Assembly: GCA_016199105.1 (NCBI GenBank)
Contig: JACQHI010000451.1
Coordinates: forward strand, 1-5,650
Direction: 5' to 3'
Length of the DNA stretch: 5,650 nt
Source of the DNA: Lentisphaerota bacterium
GTDB lineage: Bacteria > Verrucomicrobiota > Kiritimatiellia > JAAZAB01
This document shows, piece after piece, positions 5,539-5,650 of the stretch. Both the position numbers and the translations under genes were made by a program. Under the pieces are notes generated by a model. It saw nothing but the letters and a program-made list of their open reading frames with translations. It was not told the origin of the DNA and ran no database searches. Numbering within the stretch: the stretch's first letter is position 1; every line of letters starts with the position of its first letter.

Positions 5539-5639
5539 GGTTCAAGGTTCAGTGGTTCACAGTTCAATCCGTCATCTGCCGGACCGATTTTCCAGCGAAT
5601 TTTCCAACCCTGAACCTCCTAACCGTGAACCGTTGAACC
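5539..5639. repeat. GGTTCA/TGAACC imperfect inverted repeat
   Basis: GGTTCAAGGTTCA at 5539-5551 pairs with TGAACCGTTGAACC at 5626-5639 except for one extra base. Inside it, GGTTCA at 5554-5559 can pair with TGAACC at 5611-5616. Each arm is thus a short irregular tandem of GGTTCA-like units spaced 7-15 bases apart, and the two arms face each other across about 50 bases of unrelated sequence. It may be a dispersed intergenic repeat or a large weak hairpin. Confidence 0.65.
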
Positions 5640-5650
5640 CTTCCTAAATA

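Larger units (their letters stand above)
5424..5650. other. Gene-free right end with the tsaC leader and GGTTCA repeats
   Basis: I see no credible gene here. The minus-strand frame that extends upstream of tsaC in another phase has no family signature. The stretch contains the tsaC leader, then from 5539 a series of GGTTCA/TGAACC repeats described separately. The last ten bases are AT-rich. Confidence 0.6.

Noticed and set aside
5535..5570. GGTTCAA resembling a tRNA T-loop
   Set aside because: No acceptor, D or anticodon arm can be built around it; it is part of the repeated GGTTCA units.

Overview
The window looks like a piece of a GC-rich bacterial chromosome, mostly housekeeping genes interrupted by one small mobile element. 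The organism cannot be named from this sequence. A short PUR-family protein, a RAYT-type transposase with GGGGTCAG-like ends and scattered hairpin repeats would suit a member of the PVC group (Verrucomicrobiota, Kiritimatiellota, Lentisphaerota) or a relative. That is an inference from gene content and repeat style.

Layout from left to right: (1) positions 1-827, minus strand, hold the N-terminal part of a two-PAS-domain signalling protein that runs off the left edge. (2) Positions 907-2068 are a single-gene IS200/RAYT-like element. It has an exact 18-bp inverted repeat at its ends and a minus-strand HUH/Y1 transposase with a DnaA-like C-terminal domain. (3) Positions 2128-2439, plus strand, hold a promoter, a strong ribosome binding site and a 70-residue PUR-family (DUF3276-like) nucleic-acid-binding protein with a GTG start. 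(4) Positions 2446-5423, minus strand, hold a run of three genes read from right to left. They are a TsaC/YrdC threonylcarbamoyl-AMP synthase, a low-molecular-weight protein phosphatase, and a single 560-residue protein that joins ribose-5-phosphate isomerase B to serine hydroxymethyltransferase. (5) Positions 5424-5650 have no gene but carry GGTTCA/TGAACC repeats in both orientations.

The minus-strand run matches the order known in Bacillus subtilis (ywlC, ywlE, ywlF/rpiB, then glyA), with rpiB and glyA fused into one reading frame. The phosphatase and the fusion overlap by ATGA, so they are probably translationally coupled. The cluster combines the first step of tRNA t6A37 synthesis, a phosphatase, pentose-phosphate isomerisation and serine/glycine one-carbon metabolism. 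Nested hairpins lie between tsaC and the phosphatase gene. The fusion, the phosphatase's specificity residue, the transposon ends and the hairpin cluster deserve the most attention. I saw no defence system, CRISPR array or RNA gene.
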